NCBI GenBank assembly: GCA_017590115.1 | Contig: JAGGNK010006449.1 | Span: 1 to 64,000, forward strand | Source of the DNA: Montifringilla adamsi | Taxonomy: Eukaryota > Chordata > Aves > Passeriformes > Passeridae | Direction: 5' to 3' | Length of the DNA stretch: 64,000 nucleotides | Shown here: one piece after another, positions 23,766-36,639 of the stretch | How positions within the stretch are numbered: the stretch's first letter is position 1 | Layout of the letters: every line of letters begins with the position of its first letter | Notes under the pieces: model-generated | Seen by the model: the letters and a program-made list of their open reading frames with translations, nothing else | Databases searched by the model: none | Told to the model about the DNA's origin: nothing | Position numbers and translations under genes: made by a program

Positions 23766-25555
23766 CAGTGCACATCAATTAACATTAGTGGGAATGGATT
23801 CTTCTCTAGGCAAGAAGAGCTGTAACATCTTCAGCAGCATGCATTATCCCTTGCTGGTTCAGTCAGGAACATTTACTGCATGATATTGAGAGAAAGAAGG
23901 GCTGAAAGGAGCTTGGCAGAGCTGTGCTGCACCAGCTCTTTCACTCAGCAGGTAACTACAGCTGCCTGGCTGGCAGAAAGGTTCTTGGTGTCTTGGGAAT
24001 CTCCAGAACCTTTGTGTGTACAGCTTTCCTGAGGCATGAGGAATTGGTATAGCACAGATTCAATCACCATGAGTGCTGCACTCTGAGGAGAGTTCTGATG
24101 TAAACAGGTGTCTTTCAGCCTTCTCCTAGCACATGGTAGCACCAGACCATTGAGCTCTTATGTGCCACATGTGTTGGAGGAGGGATTCACCTGGGTACTT
24201 ACAAGGGTGTTGGAGCAGGCTTGTCATATGGGAAAAACAGAATGGTGATGCTATAGGAATGAAACTGGGGCTGCTTCTCCTATGTAGTGAGGAGAGTGCA
24301 GCTGAGGCTGCCTTCTCCCAGAACAGGGCTGAGAGCTCACCCTCCTGGCAGGGAACAAGCTCGCACCCTGCACAGGCCTGGGTTCCAGCAGGAGCTTCTC
24401 ATCCAGCTGTTTAAAGGTAAAGCACTTGATGAAAGTTAGGACAGAGTCTGTTCTGTCACATGCAGGTGCTTCATCCCATGCAGAGAGATCCCATCCGTGC
24501 CTGGGCACCGGGTGTCGGGTGCACTCTCTTCCTGAGCTTGGCCTTGCCCAGCACTGACATGCTGGAGAAAGCTCCCACAGGCTTGGCTGTGCACTTTTCT
24601 CTCATGGCTCTGAAATCCTGGCAGCAGGCTCTGGCTGTCAGGATTCCTATGTCCTCATTCCTAGGATTGCACAGCAGCTGAGAACACTCACTTCTCTCCA
24701 GCCTGAGGCATGTCACTTTGTACCTGCAGTACATCAGGTGATAAGCACAGACACCCCAGTCCTTTCTTCCCCTGCCCCACACATGCTTTGCAGAGGGCTT
24801 TCCTGTGAGAGGAGGGTTGAAGATTCTCAACAGGCTGGCTCAGTTGCCTCAGGAGCTATGCCTGGCAGTGCTGTGCTGAGGTTTGTACTTCTGGCTGCTG
24901 GTACCCAAATTCATCATATTTTCACCAGAGAAACCAGTTTATTTCTGGTCCAGGCTTAGCAGCACTTTTTCAGTCTGATGTATTTATACCATTGCCATCA
25001 GCTGGCCTCACTTCCTGCATACAGGGGTCACAGAGCTTCCCCAGATAAATTAAGAGTGGCAAATCCATTACTACCTCTTTGTTGTCACAGTGGCTAATTA
25101 CATCCCATTATATTTCCCTTCAATATGGAGTGTGCAGGATTCCAGCTTTCCAGCTTCTGTGCCATGTTCCTTACCTGCTGACTGAAAGTCTTTTCAAAAA
25201 CCACATTTTTTGTTTGTATTCCCCCATGATGATGTCACCTTTGTGTTGCCTGTAGCAAATCCTGGAATGTCCTGTAGAGGAGATGATGCACCTCCTCTCA
25301 GCTCCAGCATCTTCCTCCAACTGTGAATGCTGCAGCTGAAGATGGCGTTTCTGGTGGCCTGTGCATTTCCCTGAGGGTCTGAGTTGCCTCTGGATCCCAC
25401 AGTGTTACCCCCCAAAGACACTGTTGGGGCCCACAGTTTAGGCTGCAGATGCATGGCCCTGACATCCCCCCAGATTTCCTCCCTGGAGTTTTCTCTGTCA
25501 TGGGTCGCTGCCTGGTGTATTCCCTAATTCCAATTCTACAGTAAGATTATTTTTC
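23766..25555. other. PPIH-YBX1 intergenic, no gene seen
   Basis: Mixed-composition sequence after the PPIH poly(A) site. Only short shadow frames occur and none has splice or family support. Confidence 0.45.
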
Positions 25556-25589
25556 AGGTGATTCACTGTAGTGGTTTTGGTTTGTTAAT

Positions 25590-26060
25590 TTAAGATTTCT
25601 TAAATGTTGAGATTTTTTAACATGTTGATGAGTGTGATGGGTTTTAGTGTTGGCTAATTATTTATGTATTTATTTCTTGTTGTGAGATAGGAAGATAGAA
25701 TTACAAGAAAGGTAAAGTAGGCTTAAAATTTTAAAAGGCTATAAGGAAAACTTTATTAACAGTAATTAAAAGAAAAAAGTAGTAAGAAAACAAACTCTTT
25801 AGAATATTTTTCTTTCTTTTATAACTTTTTTTTTACTGATAATGTAAAGAAATAAAATTTAAAATATTTAGTTAGTTAATTACTTTTTAAATAGGTTGTT
25901 TTTTGTTTTTTTTCTCATACAAAACTATGTCGGTCACTAAGCAGCATCAATTTTGACATCATTCTAGCTTCTTTATCCAGGTCATCATCCTGGTGCAGAT
26001 CCTTGTGGGATTGTGTTATTGTTTTCAAGCCCTTCCCTTCATTTACTGATTGGAAGATCA
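25590..26060. mobile_element. AT-rich transposon-like tract, possibly LTR-derived
   Basis: A strongly AT-rich block with several AATAAA/TTTATT motifs and a start resembling an ERVL-type LTR (TGTGATGGG near 25633). It contrasts with the GC-rich DNA on both sides. I find no target-site duplication and cannot fix the borders, so this is tentative. Confidence 0.25.
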
Positions 26061-26699
26061 GGTAGAAGAGTTCCCAAGAGAGCAGGATGAGACCAGTGTT
26101 CCTAATGGGTTGATGTGGTGGGTTGAGCTTGGTCTCATTGGAGTCCCTCACCTGGCCAGCGTGGAATGTGGGGAACTGGGATGGCGAACTGGACAGTTAT
26201 TTGTGTGCAGTGCTGAAAGGGCTGATCCCAAGGGGATACATGCTGATTGCAAAAATGGTGCAGTGGTGTCATCTCCCAGAGAAGTTCTGGGTGGTTGCTG
26301 ATGACTTTTTCCTCCTCCCATGTTAGACAAATGACATAGCCAAATCAGGGCCAGGAATCTGTCGCCACCAACCACATTCTTCAACTGCCTAAGGAAAATT
26401 TAATTGTTGGACAAGGACAGGGTTTTCCTCTGGACCTTCCCTCTGGGTAATCCAGCAAGAGATGCCGGGTATCTCCAGGCAGCTGTAAGGTGAAGACATA
26501 GGGGTAAGGAGGCAAAGAGGAGCTGAGAGGTGGTGGTTGGAGAAAAGCTCCAACAGGGTAAAGGACCCTGCAGTAATGCTTTCCCGACAGCCTGGGTGGG
26601 TAGAAGGGCTCAGGGTGAGGATGCTTAGGAAAAAGCTGATTCCCTGCGGGTCAGCTCCGTGCTGTAATTGCACGTCCATGCGTGGACTGGGGAGCTCTG

Positions 26700-28000
26700 A
26701 CACGGCTCCTAATCCGTCATTTTTCGCTGGAATGTAACGTTCCCAGGCCCTTTCTGGCAATCACTAACGGGAGTAGGCGCCCCCGGAGCGCTAGGACCGG
26801 AGCCGCCCGCAGGATCGCTCTGCCCTGGATCTTTCCAGCGAGCGGAAGCGGGGTCGGGGGCGGCATAGGACAGGAGCCGCCGCCACATGGTCGCGCGCAC
26901 TTCCCCGATCGTGCCCGTTGGGGGCGGGAGCGGCGGCCGGAACGGCCAATCAGGGGCGGGGGCGGGGACACCGGGTCGGCCGGTAAGAAAAGCTAGCTTG
27001 GCAGCCACGGGCGAAGCAACCAATGGGCGCGCGCTTTTGAGGAAAGGCAGGTGTCGCCGCCAATAGGTTTTCGGCGGGGGGTGGTGGTAGGTTGGGGAAA
27101 GGCCAATGGGGTCGCTCTCCGTTTAACGGGCGGGCCGGGTGGCGAATTGCGGCGCGTGCGGGCGGGGCGCGCGGGGTGGCTAGCCGGTGCGCGCCGCCAT
27201 TGTGGCCAGTTCGATCGGTATCGGGAGCGGAGAGCGGAGCTCAGCGAGCCCGGAGCAGGGAGCAGCCCCCCCCCCCACGGCCGGCCTCAGTCACCATCAC
27301 ACCGCGGGAGGCGGCGCAAACAGCAGTCACCACCACCGTCCGCACCGAACAGCCGCCGCCATGAGCAGCGAGGCCGAGACCCAGCCGCCAGCCGCCCCCG
27401 TCCCCGCGGCGGCCCCCGCCGCCCCCGCCGACTCCAAGCCAAACGGTGGGACCGGGAACGGGGGCAGCGGCCTGGCCTCGGCGGCACCTCCCGCTGGCGG
27501 GGACAAGAAGGTCATCGGTGAGGGCAGCCTGGGGTCCCGGAGTGGGGTGGGAAGCCCCGATCCCCTGCCCCTCCCCCGCTGTGGGTGGTGCGCGCTCCCT
27601 TTCCCCCCGAGGGGCGGTGCGCGCCCCCTCCCCGCCCCCGGCTCGTGTCCTCGCTCTCTCGCTCGCGCGCGCGGCGGCCGTTAGTCGCCCCCCTCTGCCT
27701 CGCCTCCCCGCGCGCTGCCGGCCCCGCGTGCCGGGTGGGGGCGGGGCGGCGCAAGATGTCCGCCACGCGGGGCCTTTGTGCGCGCGCCCCGCCACGTGCC
27801 CCTGACGCGCCGCTCCCTCCCCTCCTTCCCCTCTTCACTCTGCCCCTTCCCGCAGCAACGAAGGTTTTGGGAACAGTGAAATGGTTCAACGTGAGGAACG
27901 GTTACGGCTTCATCAACAGGTGAGCGCCCAGACGCAGCGGGCCTTGTCAGGGGAGCCCCGGGGAGGGGGGCGCGGCGCTTGTGTCGCGTGGGTGACAGGC
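26700..28000 (+). promoter_or_regulatory. YBX1: YBX1 CpG-island promoter with four CCAAT boxes
   Basis: Very GC- and CpG-rich DNA covers the YBX1 5' end through intron 1. Upstream of the start codon it holds CCAAT boxes at 26946-26950, 27020-27024, 27060-27064 and 27103-27107, the first in a GGCCAATCAG context typical of NF-Y sites. Several GGGGCGGG (Sp1-type) motifs lie between. No TATA box is seen. The 5' UTR has a run of about 13 C near 27266. Confidence 0.7.
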
Positions 28001-31000
28001 AGGCGGGGGGCGGCGGTGCCTCTGCCGCCTCTCCCCCTGCTTGGTAGAAGGACCTGGTGACATGCGCCCTTTCTACACCCCGGGGTTTCTGACCCCCTCG
28101 GGGCTTGCCTGGTTGGCTCTCGAGTCCTTTAACCTAGGCAAGAGCTGCGCTCTCGAAGCGGGTCTGTTTCCACGGCGATATCTTACATTATGGTCCATCC
28201 TTTTATGGTGTTTTGGGTTTGTTTTTTTTTCCCCTTAAGGAGGTAAAAGTGTACTGGCTGTGTCAGCACACACAGTATTTGTTTCAACTGCTGCGTGAAG
28301 TTCAGTCAATGCAAGCAAAAACTGTTTTTACCACTTGGTAGTTAAAACGTTTTCTAATGAGGACACCCTGGACATGTAGGAAGATGAGCAAAAGGAGCTC
28401 AGTTCACACAGTCTGCTGCCACATTCAAGTGTATGGACTGGTCGTATGAAACTTTTTATGCCTAAGCATAAAAAGATTCTTTTTATGACAGTAGTTGTGT
28501 GAAAGACTAATTTGAACGCTTTGGGACTTAATTTAAGTACCTGAAGTAGGCCTGTCAAGGAGAGGAAATGCCCTGCAAACAAGTTTCTTAAAAATTGGCA
28601 ATTTTTGGCCCCACTGGTTGCGGGTGCCTCCCCGGAGTGTTGCCAGAGCTGTTTCCCTTAATTTGTGGTACTTAAGCTCCCCAGTCTCAGAATGAGGCTG
28701 CATACTGGAAAATCACCCTTTAGGTCAGCAAGTATAGTGTTATTATTGGAACTTCTGTTTATGTTTGGTTTAAACATTGCCTTTTTGAACTGCCTGTTAC
28801 TTTATGAACTAGTGTAAATTGTCTGTCAAGCTCCTGAATTGGTTTTGTGTCTGCAGCTTTACAAACTTGCCTCCCAGTCTGCCCAGTTTGCATTGTTCAT
28901 CATGCCATGCTTCAGCTCCCAGTGTTGAGGAGTCACCAGTGCTTAGAGCTGTTGTGTCTCTGGCCCTGGAAACGCCTCCCAAGTCCCAGCCACAAACCCC
29001 ACCTCGAGGGAAGGCTTTTCCTGTTTCCTCAGCAGTGAAAATGTTCTGTGATGTCAGTCAAGCAAGGAAGCAGCAGCAGCAGCTAGTTGAGACATCCGAG
29101 TAGCTTCCCCAGTCATTACTTTGGCAGCTGTTTAATCCCTGAGGTTGCCATTTGTAATGAGAAACCCAGCATGATCTCGTATTATCAAGAGATTAGAGCC
29201 TGGTAACTGAAGGGGAGGACATTTCTTCAGCTCTGGAATCTTTGCCTGGCTGCAGGGAAGCTGTGCAGGAGCTCCTGCCTTTGCATGGCTCTGCTTTAGC
29301 CAGGTCTGCTTTCAGATAAAATGAAGCTATGGAACTGAAATGAGGTTTGATGTAGATGCATGCTCATTTCAGGTATTTTCTGTGTGTTTTTAATGTTAGA
29401 GGTGTGATTGTGTTCCGGAATAGGAAGGAGTTTGAAATCTGGGTCTTTGATAGTTGTTTCTTGTGTTTGCCAGAATAAAGCTGCTGGCTTGCTCTGTGCC
29501 ATAACTGGAGCTGCACTGTCTGTCTGGCATGGTATTTGGTGCCCTGCTGGACTTGGCATCTTCTTAGTCTGTCTGCTTGTCTGTTTCCCTTTTTCTAATA
29601 CATTTTAGTGGATAAAAGACGTAAATAGTGGCATAGTGCAAAGATCAGTTAAATTATTTGTTCGGCCTTCAGAACGGGTGTTTCTCTTGTACCCTTCCAA
29701 ATTTTCTTTGAAAAAGTGATGGTCCTGCTGTTCCATCATCCGCATGACAGCATGCTTGCTGCTTCTAGATGTGCTTGCTGGAAAACTGCATTGGGAGTGA
29801 TGTGGCCAGTGGCACGAGGCTGTAAAATGGCCTGGCGTGTTTTTCACTTGATTCAGTGAGCTCTGTGTGACCTCGTTAGTTATCGAGCCAAAACTCCGAT
29901 GTCCTCTTGAATGGAAACTGCTTTGCAAATGGATTTTAAAAACAAGTGTCTGATCTGGTTGTCCAAAATTCAACCTGGACAAAAGTACAAGGTGTCCATG
30001 TTTGTGGATGAGCATTTCCTACCACTGTTTTTCAGCTGAGGATGAAAGAAGGTGCTCAGCATTTTTACTTAGAAGCATGTTACTGTTCTCTTGTGAAGGT
30101 TTTCAGCATTTTGGACATGGTGTTTTGAAGAAGAGTCTTTCAGCTTTGGCTTTACGAGGGCTTCTGAGTGCTGTATTCTTGGGGCTTTGGAGATGAGATT
30201 GGAATGGCTCTGCTCCACTGCCTTTTGTCTGCCTTTTCCCAGTAATCTTTGAGGTCTGTAGGCATCAATTTCAAGAGGAAACAAGGGAACTTATTTTTAC
30301 AGGTGATGTCTGATGGAATAGCTGTAGCTTGGATGGAGTTGCTGAAGAAGTTTAATTGTCAAATCTCACTTTTTAAAGCCAGGGGTAAGGAGCTACCTGG
30401 CTTTATCTTACTAAAAGCCAGACCAAGTATTCTGTTACCACTAGCCATGAGCACTCCAGTTGAGAGCATGTTTTCACACAAGCTTACTTATGTCTTTGAC
30501 TAGGAAGTAAAAGCCACTTTGCTGTTGATTCAGATTGTTCCATGCAGTAATGAAACTTAACACTGCAGTGAGGGTGGGTCGGTGTGGTGGGAGCTGGGAT
30601 GTCCATGCTTCAGGAGTGGGGGAAATGGCTTGTGCAGCTCTGAGCAGCGCAAGGTTGTCTCTGTTGTACCTCTTCAGAGCAGAATAGAAACTTCTGACTG
30701 AAGCTGATACTGAGCTGTGGTTGTTCGGGCTCATGGCAGTTGCAAAAACTCCGCGAGGGTCATGCTGAAGGATGGGTGCTCTTGGGTCCTTATAGATACA
30801 GACCTGAGCTCTTTTCTGTTTACTGAGAGGGGAAACCAAGGCTTCACCAACTGTGCTGCCTTCACAGGCAGCTGGTGTTGCTGTTCCTCAGGTAAGTGAA
30901 ACATTGAGGCTGAGGGGATGTAAGTGAGGCTACAGTGGCAAGGACAGAGCTGCTTCCAAAAGCTGCAGTAGCCAGTCTCCCACAGAGCACTGCTGGAAAG

Positions 31001-34000
31001 GAGTGAGTGGCCACTGTCAGGTATTCAGACATCTCTGGTGATGGGATGTGAAGGTTAGAGGAGTGTGCAGCAGTGAGGAGGAGCATGCCTTACTGAACAT
31101 TGAGCATGTGCTTTGCGCTTGGTGTAAGCTGATCTCTTTCCTACACACAGTAAGCTAATAGGAACTAGCTGAGAGCAGGTTGAGAGTAATGCTCAAAGCC
31201 TGTTATGATAGATCAGCATTTTGCCTCTGTACCAAACAACTGAATTTTTAATTTACTGTGCATTTTATTAATGAAGTTCAATTTCCTGTTGTCTTGCAGG
31301 AATGACACCAAGGAAGATGTGTTTGTCCATCAGGTAAGATTTCCTTGACACTGAAACATATTCTCTCTCAGAAATTGCCTGTTCCTGACCCATTTAAGTA
31401 GGATTGAAGTTATGGAAGAGCCTTGCCTTTTCACTGTTACTTGAACACAAACAACTTATTCTTGGTTGCATTGCAAGAAAAGCCTGCTTGCACTTTGGGG
31501 TTTTGCACATCAGCCGAGTGGGCTGGTGGTGTAGAATGATAAGAATTGCACTGGATGCTAGCATGGGCTTGGGGATAACTGCTTGCAGTCCAGTCATCTT
31601 GTGGATTCATACAGTGGTTAAGTGAACATCTGGAAATAAAATGAAAAGCTTGCAGCAGGGAGAGAAGTTAATTGAACTTAATAATGAAGTGCCAATGAAA
31701 CTCATTTTTTTCCTAGGCAGAATTACAGATTTTATTGCTCTAGGCTTTCAGTGAAAGTCTACCAACGTTTTAGTATGGGCTTTTCAATTTAACTGATATG
31801 TATCCTTAGATATAATGTATGGCAAATAGGTAAACCTCTGGAAAACAGACCAAGACTGCACACCACACCTGTGTCTTACTTTATGGACCAGGTTTGCCTT
31901 GGTTTAGTTCTTTCTCTAATTGAGAGGCTGTGATCAGCAATTTGCTTTTTTGCCCTTTCTGGCTCAGGATCTCCTTAGTAAGCAGCCCACAAAGAATTCT
32001 TAGTGGAGCTTGCTTTACTCTGGCATTTAGGAGTCCATGGGTCATTCTTTTGTCTCAAGTTAGGGATATGCTGCTGGTGTTAACACAAAGGAAGGGAAAA
32101 ACAATGTCTGGAAAGTGTTTTGTTTTTATCATCTCTCAGCTTCATGCTTGTTCTTTGTGTGAATTACCAGCTTTTAGAGGCACTGGTTTGTTATACATAC
32201 CCCAAGGGGAAGCTTTCAGACCCAATGGGCAAGTAGGGCCACCTGAAAGTGACCTTGACTTATTGGTTGTGTTACAGGACTTGTCATGTAGCTGCTCTCT
32301 GTGTTTCTGAAATAACAGTTTGGTAATGATTTGGTTTAGTGTAATATTTTTACAATTAAACGGTTATAGGGCTCTAATCGGAAAGAAATCAGGTTGTTTG
32401 AGAAGTCTAGCTGCGCGTGCTTTTCTCCATCCCTGTTACATAGCTTAGGTGTCACAAAAAGCTATTGGACTGGCTGCTTGTTGTAATAAGGCTTTCCTTG
32501 AAGTTACAGAGACTTGTGAGCATGTTTTTCCATGTACAATTTAGGCAGAAGAAATCTAATCAAATTGTGTGGCAGGTATTTATATTAAAGTTGTTGCACT
32601 TCTATTGCCCTTCAGTTAAAGTGTTTGATAAGCAGGACATGCCTGAGCACAGTGTGTATTGAGTATTAACTTGTCTGTTGAAGATGTCCAGTACTGCAGA
32701 GCACTGAATACTGAGTCTGTTCTAGTAATGTTGTTTGACAGGTGGCCACTGATCAGAGGATTGTCTATTGCTGACATCTGGAAAAGACCAATCCTTGTTG
32801 TGCAATACACAGCTGGAGTAGATTTAGGATTAATTGGTTAGACCTGTAGTAGAAACTGGTGTTGGAAGCCTTGGAGGAGGAGATCCCTTTATACGTGGCC
32901 ATTTTTATGTTTACAGAGTATGAGACACAGAAGCTGCTGTGTCCTGTGGTGTGTGGGAAATAATGGAGGGCTGGAAATCCAAGAGTGTGATTGGAAGGGC
33001 TGTGATATATTGGTGTATAGGCATCAGAGGAATGTACAACTGTCATAGTGATGTTGAATTTTAAACTCTGATTAGGAGTGCTTTAGCCAGTGAGTGGTGT
33101 GAGAGTTTTCCTCTTTGTTTTCAAACTGCCTTTTTAGCCAGCAGACAGCATGTTGACAGGTGCTTTCAGTTAATGGTAAAGCTGTTGCACATTTGAGATA
33201 GTCCAGAGCATAATACAGGTACATTTTATGACATCCTGGATTTTCCCAATTATTCAGTTGCTTTTTCGGAAGTACAGGTCTTTCTCCTAAGATAAAGAAA
33301 CTGAGTATTTAGTAATCTTAAAAAAAAAAAAAAAAAAAAAAAGTCTTCCTTTGTATTCTTATGCTGTGCCTGCACTGTTGTGTTGTTAGACTGCCATAAA
33401 GAAGAATAACCCCAGGAAGTACCTCCGCAGCGTAGGAGATGGAGAGACCGTGGAGTTTGATGTGGTTGAGGGAGAAAAGGTAAACACATCTCTCGGGTGT
33501 CAGAGCGCACATGGAAAACTCAGGTTGCAGGCTTTGGTGTGGTGCCTGTGGTTTGAGTTGATGCCTGATGACATCCAAGGAGGTGAATGGTTTTTCATTT
33601 CTTCACAATGTGGTTGTAAATCTTTGCTCAGTACTAGACTGTTATGCTGTAGCTGGTGGGATGGTGACCGTTTCCCTAATGCTATTTCCACTCTTTAGGG
33701 TGCGGAGGCAGCCAATGTCACAGGACCTGGTGGAGTTCCAGTGCAGGGCAGTAAATACGCAGCAGATCGTAACCATTACAGACGATATCCACGTCGTAGG
33801 GGTCCTCCACGCAACTATCAGCAGAACTACCAGAACAGTGAGAGTGGGGAAAAGAACGAAGGAGCAGAGAACATACCAGAAGGCCAAGCCCAGCAACGCC
33901 GTCCCTATCGCAGGCGGCGGTACCCACCTTACTATATGCGTAGGCCCTACGGGCGTCGTCCACAATACACCAACCCTCCCGTACAGGGAGAGATAGTGGA

Positions 34001-34772
34001 GGTAACATTTGCCTGACATATGATGCTAAATGGGCGTGGTTGCTTTGGAGCAGGGTGAGGGGATGCACCTTTTGACACTTCTTGTAGGTACTCCAGATGA
34101 TTTAGGTAAGATTTGGCAGTAGTGTGAAATGAAGTAGCTGAAGGTCTTCATGTTACAGCTTCTAAAAACCAAAATGTTTCAATTTGTATGATTAAGTGGA
34201 GGATTCTCCATCATGTGTGCGCCTGTTCCGTAGAACTGCTGTCCACCTTGACTGAACTGATGACCTTTCCAGCTCCTTTCTCACAGCGTGACAAGCTGTG
34301 GAGTTAGCACATTTCTGGTTGGGGCTAAGGCGGTCTGTGGCCTGATGTCTTGCAGGGTGCTGACAACCAGGGTGCAGGAGACGGCAGACCAGTCAGGCAA
34401 AACATGTACCGGGGTTACAGACCAAGATTTCGCAGGTATGCTGCAGATCAGCTGCTGGTTTTAGCCTTGTTCAGCAACAGAGCCAGGACATGGTGATGCT
34501 CAGGTGCTGCATAGTTAAAGCCTAGCTTGACTTTCAGGGGTCCTCCTCGTCAAAGACAGCCTAGAGAGGATGGAAATGAAGAAGACAAAGAGAACCAAGG
34601 GGATGAAACCCAAAGTCAGCAGCCACCTCAACGTCGGTACCGCCGTAATTTCAACTACCGACGTAGACGCCCAGAGAACCCTAAACCACAAGATGGCAAA
34701 GAGACGAAGACAGCCGAACCACCAGCTGAGAACACGTCCGCTCCCGAGGCTGAGCAGGGCGGGGCTGAGTAA
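27361..34772 (+). CDS. YBX1: Y-box binding protein 1
   Basis: Nucleic-acid-binding protein that packages cytoplasmic mRNA, influences translation and stability, and binds Y-box (inverted CCAAT) DNA in the nucleus. Coding exons: 27361-27517, 27856-27919, 31300-31333, 33390-33479, 33699-34001, 34356-34435, 34538-34772; they join to 320 residues (human 324). Residues 1-52 are the Ala/Pro-rich domain. The cold-shock domain (about 53-128) contains [12 protein letters not shown] (RNP1) and DVFVHQ (RNP2) and is essentially identical to human. The C-terminal half alternates basic/aromatic clusters ([43 protein letters not shown]) with acidic stretches, and ends in EQGGAE. Differences from human lie mainly in the N-terminal domain. 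All introns are GT-AG. Confidence 0.98.
33320..33342 (+). repeat. Poly(A) tract in YBX1 intron 3
   Basis: A 23-base A run about 47 bases before the exon 4 acceptor. Because it displaces the usual pyrimidine tract, that acceptor (TGTTGTGTTGTTAG) has only a modest T/G-rich approach. Confidence 0.9.
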
Positions 34773-36254
34773 ATACCGGCTTAACATCTCTACCATCATC
34801 CGGGTGCGTGACCAGGGGCCTGGGGATGCCATTTGCTGACTTTTTCTTTTGTTGCTTTTTATTTGTGCCTTACAGTGTTTGGACTCTTCTTGCTCACGCA
34901 TGCTGTAACTGATCTGTGAGTGTGTCTGCAGAACTGGACTGCGAGGCTTTGTTGCATCAATGCTGACTAATTGGGAGGACTTAGTTACAAGCTTTAATTG
35001 TCAGTGACAAAATACTATTACACTTAAAATCTTGGCTGCGTGCGGTAGTTGAGTTGTACAGCAGTCTGTGCTCACCCAGAAATTCGATGTAAAAACTTGA
35101 AAGTAGTCAGGAGAAGCACATGCTGGGATTTACCTAACTCCATTAGTGCCTGAGCTGAGTCCCTACAGGGAGGTGAATGGCATTGAGACCTCGGCATCTG
35201 TTTCTACAAAGGTGATGCAGAATTAGCAGGAGTGTCTCACTAGCAGCCTTTTATCTAATCAAAGTGCTGGAAAAACTGGTAGAAATGGTGTTTTGTCAGA
35301 GCATGTGGGAGCTGTGTTGCAGTGCTGAGATGGGGACTCGGAAGGGTTGTGTGCAGGGCAGGGTCCAGAGGCTGGTTAGTTGCAAGGGAACCTGTCTGTG
35401 ATTGGGGCTTGTTTGGTGCTGACCCCTAAGAGACAGTTCTGCTAATCTGGGAATATTTTCATTGCCAGGACTCTACTTGTTCTGCATTTCTTGTCACCCA
35501 TGTGTGTATCCCATTCCTTTTGTCCCTTGCTTATTGCTTGGAGGGCAGGAAAGTGGAAGAAGCATTTAGGCTGTAGTGGGAGCAGTCTGAGTGGTCATAT
35601 TGATGGGCTGGACAGGGGCTGGAGGAGTTGGGCTGGGAGAAGGCTCAGTGTTGGCAGCAGCTGCAGCCTCTCCCAAGTGTGGGGGCTTGGGGACTTGATC
35701 TGCATGGGCTCTACTGCTTCATGTTCCACTTGCTGATGGATCATTCACTCACTGTCCAGACTGTGCTGCAGTGATCTCTGTGCACTTTTGGTGAACATTT
35801 GTTGTATCCTAGTATTCATTTTTGTGGTCAACACCTCCTGGATGAATTCTTAGAACACGGGCTTCAGAAGAATGTCACAATGTTACCTTGGTTTCTTTTG
35901 CTGTCTGGTAGCATTGGAGAATATTTGGTTTAGTTTCTGTGCTTTGAGCAGTGGCTGAATGTTGGCAGAGCCTGGTGGAAGCAGCTCTCCCCATTATGGG
36001 AAAGATCCCTTTGGGCTTAGGTTGACTTAACTGCTCTCTTTGGAGTCCTTGGCATTGTTCCTTTGCAAAGGTGGCTGGTGTGGTTGTGGGGGATGGGGCT
36101 GACAAGGGGAAGTAGCTGGTGAGGGTTGGGCTGTGATCTTCTGACAGGCAGCTTAGGGTGAATTTTTGAGTTGCAGGTGAGCCGTGGTACACAAAGCACC
36201 CCTGTAACCCTTTGAAAACTGTCTGATCAGCCTTTTTTTTTACCTCTTTTTCAG

Positions 36255-36635
36255 TTTAGTCATCAAAGAAAAGACTTCAAGAAATGAAGAAGAAAATGAA
36301 ATTCCAGCAATAAGAAATGAACAAAAGAATTGGAACTGAAGACCTTAAGTGCTTGCTTTTTGCTGTTGACCAGATTACTAGAACTATCTGCATTATCTAT
36401 GCAGCATGGGGTTTTTATTATTTTTACCTAAAGAATTCTCTTTTTGGAAATGATAAACGCGTTTTTTAAAAGCCTGGTTTTTCTCAATATACCTTTAAAA
36501 GTTTGTAAATTGTTTCATATCTGGTCACGTTGAGATTTTTAAGAACCTCATTTTTAATTTGTATGAAATATACGCCTGATTTTTTCAAGTCAAACTGCAA
36601 GCATCTGTTAATAAAGGTCTTAAAGAGTTACCATG
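36255..36635 (+). other. YBX1: YBX1 terminal 3' UTR exon with regulatory element and poly(A) signal
   Basis: The stop-codon exon ends at 34803 (CATCATCCGG before GTGCGTG) and joins TTTAGTCATC at 36255, the same junction as in human YBX1. The exon carries TCCAGCAA (36303-36310) followed by an A-rich stretch, the element reported in human YBX1 mRNA to bind YB-1 and PABP for translational autoregulation. Much of the rest is recognisably conserved. AATAAA lies at 36610-36615. The stop codon is 31 nt before the last junction. Confidence 0.85.
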
Positions 36636-36639
36636 TGTG

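Noticed and set aside
14538..36635. tRNA or snoRNA genes inside PPIH and YBX1 introns
   Set aside because: I looked for tRNA A/B boxes and C/D or H/ACA features by eye and saw none convincing; a covariance-model scan would be decisive.
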